Assembly (NCBI GenBank): GCA_903919455.1
Contig: CAIXIJ010000072.1
Location: 36,007-100,006, forward strand
Reading direction: 5' to 3'
DNA length: 64,000 nt
Origin: an uncultured Acidimicrobiaceae bacterium
Lineage (GTDB): Bacteria; Actinomycetota; Acidimicrobiia; Acidimicrobiales; Ilumatobacteraceae
In this document: positions 61,184 through 64,000 of the stretch, in pieces
Layout: every line of letters begins with the position of its first letter
How positions within the stretch are numbered: position 1 is the first letter of the stretch
Program-made: the position numbers and the translations under genes
The notes under the pieces: model-generated
Told to the model about the DNA's origin: nothing
Seen by the model: only the letters and a program-made list of their open reading frames with translations
Databases searched by the model: none

Positions 61184-61226
61184 GAAACGTCGGCGAAAGG
61201 TTGATGAAAGGTCTGTTGACGACAAT
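61184..61226 (+). promoter_or_regulatory. SARP-type operator (three heptamers, 11-bp phase) and -10 box
   Basis: GAAACGT (61184-61190), GAAAGGT (61195-61201) and GAAAGGT (61206-61212) start exactly 11 bp apart. Exactly 8 bp after the last copy is GACAAT (61221-61226), a good -10. Three phased heptamers with 8 bp to the -10 is the published geometry of SARP/AfsR activation sites. The site lies 51 bp upstream of the homocysteine S-methyltransferase start. Confidence 0.82.
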
Positions 61227-61262
61227 GACGACAACACCCCACCATCTACCGGAGGCGCACTC

Positions 61263-62204
61263 ATGGCCCTATATCGCAACTCGCTCCCACAACTCAGCGG
61301 AGAAATCTTTCTCATCGACGGCGGCATTGAGACATCGCTCATCTTTGACCAAGGATTAGACCTGCCCTTGTTCGCGGCGTATCCCCTGCTCGATACCGTT
61401 GAGGGCCGTGCCGCCCTGCGGATCTACCTTGCCCCCTATCTCGACCTCGCGAGCGACCACGGCACGGGCTTCATCATCGAGACACCCACATGGCGGGCCA
61501 ACGCCGACTGGGGCGCCCAGCTCGGTCACGACGCTGCTGAACTCGACCGCTTCAACAGGCTGGCGGTTGACGTCGCCCTCGAAACGCGCCACTCGTGCGA
61601 GGTCGTGGCACCGGTATTGATCTCTGGCCTGCTCGGCCCACGCGGCGACGGCTATGTCGTTGATCAAGTCATGACCCCAGCCGATGCCGCCGCGTATCAC
61701 CACGCGCAGATCGCCACCTTCGCCGACACCGAAGCCGACCTCATCACCGCGATCACGATGACCACCGCCGAAGAAGCCACGGGTGTCGTGCTCGCTGCCA
61801 AAGCGTTGAACATGCCTGCAGTCATTGGGTTTACCGTCGAGACCGACGGACGTTTGCCATCAGGCATGTCGTTGGGCGAGGCCATCACTGCGGTCGACAA
61901 CGCCACCGATTCATGGGCCGCGTACTTCATGATCAACTGCGCTCACCCAACGCACTTTGCTGACGCTCTCGATTCGAGCGAGCCATGGACCACCCGAATC
62001 CAATCGATCCGCGCCAACGCTTCGATGATGAGCCACGAGGAACTCAACGAAGCCGAAGTGCTCGATGCTGGCGATCCCGCCGACCTCGCTGCGCGTTACC
62101 TCTCGCTGCGCGAGATGCTGCCGCGAATCAATGTTGTGGGCGGATGCTGCGGCACCGACCATCGACACATCGCAGCGATCGCCCAAGCGCTGGCGCCTAT
62201 CTGA
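61263..62204 (+). CDS. mmuM: Homocysteine S-methyltransferase family protein
   Basis: A 313-residue zinc enzyme that moves a methyl group from S-methylmethionine or SAM to homocysteine. Seen: the start FLIDGGIETSLIFDQGLDLP, the first zinc Cys in MINCAHPTHF (about residue 226), and the paired zinc cysteines in VVGGCCGTDHRHIAAIA (about 294-296). GGAGG seven bases before the ATG is a strong ribosome site. Its promoter carries a three-repeat SARP operator, so it probably supplies or removes methyl units for the pathway controlled by the adjacent regulator. Use on a non-homocysteine thiol cannot be excluded. Confidence 0.88.
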   Translation: MALYRNSLPQLSGEIFLIDGGIETSLIFDQGLDLPLFAAYPLLDTVEGRAALRIYLAPYLDLASDHGTGFIIETPTWRANADWGAQLGHDAAELDRFNRLAVDVALETRHSCEVVAPVLISGLLGPRGDGYVVDQVMTPADAAAYHHAQIATFADTEADLITAITMTTAEEATGVVLAAKALNMPAVIGFTVETDGRLPSGMSLGEAITAVDNATDSWAAYFMINCAHPTHFADALDSSEPWTTRIQSIRANASMMSHEELNEAEVLDAGDPADLAARYLSLREMLPRINVVGGCCGTDHRHIAAIAQALAPI

Positions 62205-62653
62205 GAATTCGGGTCTTGCCGAAGATGGCGCGTCGTCAGCAGTCGAGGCTCGACCGATGCTTGCTTTCGGTCAGTCTCAGCGAACCGTACGAGCGCAAAG
62301 ACGGGCATTTGTGGTGCTCGAAGCTCATTGCGGCTGCGATACCACTCAGAGAGTCTGGCGGTGTCCCCGGTGCACCCCCGGGTTGAGCCGGGGGCGACCA
62401 AAGTATTTCGGGAATGTAACCCGGTTATTCCGGGCACACCCCTCGGTGGGGTGTTAGCGAAATAGATGAAATCCCTGCTCAGAGGTGGTGGACAACGGGC
62501 GGCTCGGTGGACCTCTCACACGCCAATCGCCGTTCGTTCACACGGGACTGCTGAGCAGTTGCTCCTCGCAATCGACGCTGTCGAGGGTGCGAGGCTCTTG
62601 CACAGGAGCGTGCTCATCGCGTCCAGGTGTCCGTCACGGGCGCTGGAGGGAAA
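62205..62653. other. 449-bp intergenic region with three hairpins
   Basis: No convincing gene on either strand between the convergent methyltransferase genes. It holds three dyads: CCCCCGG-GTTGAG-CCGGGGG (62375-62394), an imperfect GGAAT..AACC-C-GGTT.ATTCC dyad that includes CCCGG-TTATT-CCGGG (about 62411-62434), and ACACCCC-TCGGT-GGGGTGT (62436-62454). The first probably terminates the homocysteine methyltransferase transcript. The right direct repeat begins at the second. Confidence 0.6.
62414..62545 (+). repeat. Right copy of the imperfect direct repeat (pair with 56376-56514)
   Basis: Same order of landmarks as the left copy: a CCCGG/CCGGG hairpin, GTGGGG, AGCGA, ATGAAA, TCAGAGG and the 30-bp block 62516-62545. 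From AGCGA to the 30-bp block the distance is 60 bp in both copies. A further similarity, GGCGCT...AATCACCTCGCCGACCTTC at 62640-62670, matches 57159-57187 beyond the decarboxylase remnant, as if this copy had lost about 550 bp in between. Confidence 0.6.
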
Positions 62654-63268
62654 TCACCTCGCCGACCTTCCGAGGAGCACCACGGCAGGACCGGATCGAA
62701 AGCGTCGGGTCTGCGTCGGCTCCATTCGAATGTCACGCGCCGACAAGTCCGCGCACAACTGTCCGACCCACTCGTCATTGGGCACCGCGTCGGGGATGGC
62801 CCACGTGTGCAGGAGTACCACCACCACGCCCTGGGGTGCGAGGACGCGAGCACATTCGTTGAGACCGACCGACCGGTCGTTCCACAGTTGGATGTTGTTG
62901 ACACTGACGACGGCGTCTTGCGAACCATCTGGCAGCGGCAGCGACTCCGCTGCAGCGCGCTCGACCCTCGTGAGGTGCTCCACTCGCGCCCGGCGACACC
63001 GAGTGCGGGACCGTTCGACCATCACCGCCGACGGATCGAGGCCGATCACCATGCCGTTCGAAACGCGCCGAGCAGCTGCGACCACACCGACACCCGGTCC
63101 GCAACCGATCATCACGACACTGCTGTCAGGCTGTGGGTCCACCAACTCGACCGCCGCGACCTCCATGTCCGCGTTGCCGCTCGCCATCACCGTCGCCATG
63201 ATGCGGCCGCCCCAGCCATCCCACGGAAGCATGCGATTCAAGATGTCCACTCTGCGATGGTACGACAT
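62654..63268 (-). CDS. Class I SAM-dependent methyltransferase
   Basis: A 204-residue Rossmann-type methyltransferase. The SAM loop is VVMIGCGPGVGVVAAARRVS (motif I, about residue 49), the acidic residue ends IGLDPSAVMVE, motif II-like region is LPLPDGSQDAVVSVNNIQLW (about 108-127) and motif III is ECARVLAPQGVVVVLLHTW. The start at 63268 (MSYHRRVDILNRMLPWDG) is chosen because the frame above it is Arg-rich and unlike a protein. It is slightly short but complete; the substrate is unknown. It is convergent with the SARP-controlled methyltransferase. Confidence 0.85.
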   Translation of the reverse strand: MSYHRRVDILNRMLPWDGWGGRIMATVMASGNADMEVAAVELVDPQPDSSVVMIGCGPGVGVVAAARRVSNGMVIGLDPSAVMVERSRTRCRRARVEHLTRVERAAAESLPLPDGSQDAVVSVNNIQLWNDRSVGLNECARVLAPQGVVVVLLHTWAIPDAVPNDEWVGQLCADLSARDIRMEPTQTRRFRSGPAVVLLGRSAR

Positions 63269-63311
63269 CAGTCTGCGCCGCCGTCCGGGGCGATGCCCCC
63301 GCCCGATTGCG

Positions 63312-63485
63312 TCACGATCGTTTGAATCCGCCCCAGCCTTTGCGTGACACCTCACCCTTGATGAGGTCCGCTTCCACGTCAGTGGCCGATGCTTCGGGAG
63401 CGTGGGTCTCACCCCGACGTATCGACGGCCTTGCAAAGAGCGCACATACCGGGCACTCGGCACTACTGCGGAACACAGCAATCAC
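63312..63485 (-). CDS. Candidate small protein with CxxC (57 residues)
   Basis: A GTG-initiated frame coding VIAVFRSSAECPVCALFARP and ending in KGEVSRKGWGGFKRS. The amphipathic, charged composition and the CPVC pair look more protein-like than the competing frames, but there is no ribosome site and third-position GC is only about 60%. It lies between the methyltransferase gene and the long hairpin at 63492-63530. It could equally be the remnant of a longer gene. Confidence 0.35.
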   Translation of the reverse strand: MIAVFRSSAECPVCALFARPSIRRGETHAPEASATDVEADLIKGEVSRKGWGGFKRS

Positions 63486-63491
63486 GTTCTT

Positions 63492-63530
63492 GTCATGCTC
63501 TGGCCGGGGATTTGCCGGTCAGAGCATGAC
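63492..63530. terminator. Long hairpin, 16-bp arms
   Basis: GTCATGCTCTGGCCGG and CCGGTCAGAGCATGAC pair over 16 positions with a single G-T pair and a 7-base loop. On the minus strand it follows the zinc-finger-like gene by about 60 bp, so it may end that transcript; it also sits just before the candidate 57-residue frame. Confidence 0.6.
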
Positions 63531-63590
63531 GAGAGCGAAGAACCACACCGTGCAAGCTGTCGATCTGCGTGGCATGGACCGGCGCGTCGT

Positions 63591-63794
63591 TTAGAGGCTT
63601 CCGCCGCCGCTGATAGCGCCTCGCGAGAGTTGGTTCAGCGTTCCGATCTCCGTGTGCTTCCAGTCCGATCGATCCGAGTAGGCAAGCTCGGCGCACGAGG
63701 CGTGCAAGAAGTCACCGCCGATCTTCGCCACCGAGTCGGCGTCACGAATGCCAAGTCCGCAGAGCCGGCAAACAACCGCTGATTTGTCAGACAT
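63591..63794 (-). CDS. Small zinc-finger-like protein (67 residues)
   Basis: Starts MSDKSAVVCRLCGLGIRDAD, then HASCAEL, giving a CxxC-x17-HxxC set of likely zinc ligands, as in LIM-like or treble-clef mini-domains. GGAGG six bases before the ATG supports translation. The C-terminal half is polar and Ser/Gly-rich. No family is recognised with certainty; nucleic-acid or protein binding is possible. Confidence 0.72.
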   Translation of the reverse strand: MSDKSAVVCRLCGLGIRDADSVAKIGGDFLHASCAELAYSDRSDWKHTEIGTLNQLSRGAISGGGSL

Positions 63795-64000
63795 GACGGA
63801 CCTCCGCGCACGTGGAAAGTGAAGGTCATCCTTCCACGGCTCGGTGTCCTCCGCGCCCTAGCTGCCAGTGAGAATGCGTTCTGTCGGTTTGCATCCTTCA
63901 GCTGGTTGGTGGGCGGTGTCAGGCTGAGGGTCTCATCGGGGTTCGTCACGCCCCGTTCCGGAGGGCGATTCGAGTTGCTGCGGTAACAGCGGCTCGGTCA
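63795..64000. other. Right-end region without recognised gene
   Basis: About 200 bp upstream of the small zinc-finger-like gene. No frame with protein-like composition and a ribosome site is visible on either strand. It should hold the promoter of the leftward small gene. Confidence 0.4.

Noticed and set aside
62466..63347. Plus-strand open frame of about 293 codons starting in the right repeat
   Set aside because: It runs antisense through the SAM methyltransferase and has Arg/Ser/Pro-rich composition.
1..64000. tRNA, rRNA, CRISPR arrays, toxin-antitoxin, restriction or other defence systems, transposases
   Set aside because: Looked for and not seen: no repeat-spacer array, no transposase or integrase motifs, and no defence-type gene clusters. 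Tandem repeats at 41535-41879 are coding.

Overview
The window is high-GC DNA with GTG/ATG starts, many 4-bp stop/start overlaps, ECF sigma factors, F420/flavin luciferase-type oxidoreductases, mycothiol-type enzymes and a SARP/AfsR-type regulator. This points to an actinobacterium; I would guess an Acidimicrobiia-like lineage from the mix of acyl-CoA, sulfatase and monooxygenase genes, but no rRNA or marker gene is present to prove it. No tRNA, rRNA, insertion sequence, prophage or CRISPR array was seen.

Left part (1-25,900): a truncated luciferase-like oxidoreductase behind a palindrome, an MFS pump, an ECF sigma factor coupled to a one-TM protein, a hydantoinase A, a DEAD-box RNA helicase, a 990-residue fusion (aminoglycoside-phosphotransferase fold + M23 peptidase + class III aminotransferase), a KAS III enzyme and a dimethylglycine-dehydrogenase-like flavoprotein. 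Next comes a six-gene operon: SCO6745-like protein, acyl-CoA synthetase, acid-sugar kinase, PdxA2, SRPBCC protein and sulfatase, apparently for an acid sugar or sulfated substrate. A zf-HC2 membrane protein and an ECF sigma factor are divergent from one another. Two tiny membrane proteins follow, then a lipoprotein joining a branched-chain-amino-acid-type receptor, two peptidoglycan-binding domains and a fasciclin domain, then a K+ channel and an MFS pump.

Middle part (25,900-56,240): two paralogous membrane proteins (25,872 and 49,909) combine a degenerate protein-kinase domain with a flippase-like domain. Between them are a TMEM165/GDT1 transporter-lipase-acetyltransferase operon, a Baeyer-Villiger-type monooxygenase, a DsbA-like/mycothiol pair, a MaoC protein, an AruH/AruI-like aminotransferase-decarboxylase pair, an alkylsulfatase translationally coupled to a double-HTH TetR regulator, a second K+ channel, a secreted Asp-rich 15-residue-repeat protein and a 1,857-residue secreted multicopper oxidase. 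A run of catabolic genes follows: LLM oxidoreductase, hydroxyisobutyrate-type dehydrogenase, DHFR-like/DUF3291-like pair, and CobW GTPase with amidohydrolase.

Right part (56,300-64,000) looks like accessory DNA. Two imperfect direct repeats of about 130 bp (about 56,376-56,514 and 62,414-62,545) bracket a 6-kb segment. It starts with the decayed C-terminal ends of a PLP decarboxylase and a carboxymuconolactone decarboxylase-like gene, followed by a phytanoyl-CoA dioxygenase-like gene, a 958-residue BTAD/NB-ARC (AfsR/SARP) regulator and a homocysteine S-methyltransferase. The promoters of the dioxygenase and the methyltransferase carry GAAAGGT heptamers in exact 11-bp phase. This is the layout of SARP operators, so the three genes look like a small dedicated regulon. 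After the right repeat come a SAM methyltransferase, a candidate 57-residue CxxC protein, a long hairpin and a 67-residue zinc-finger-like protein.
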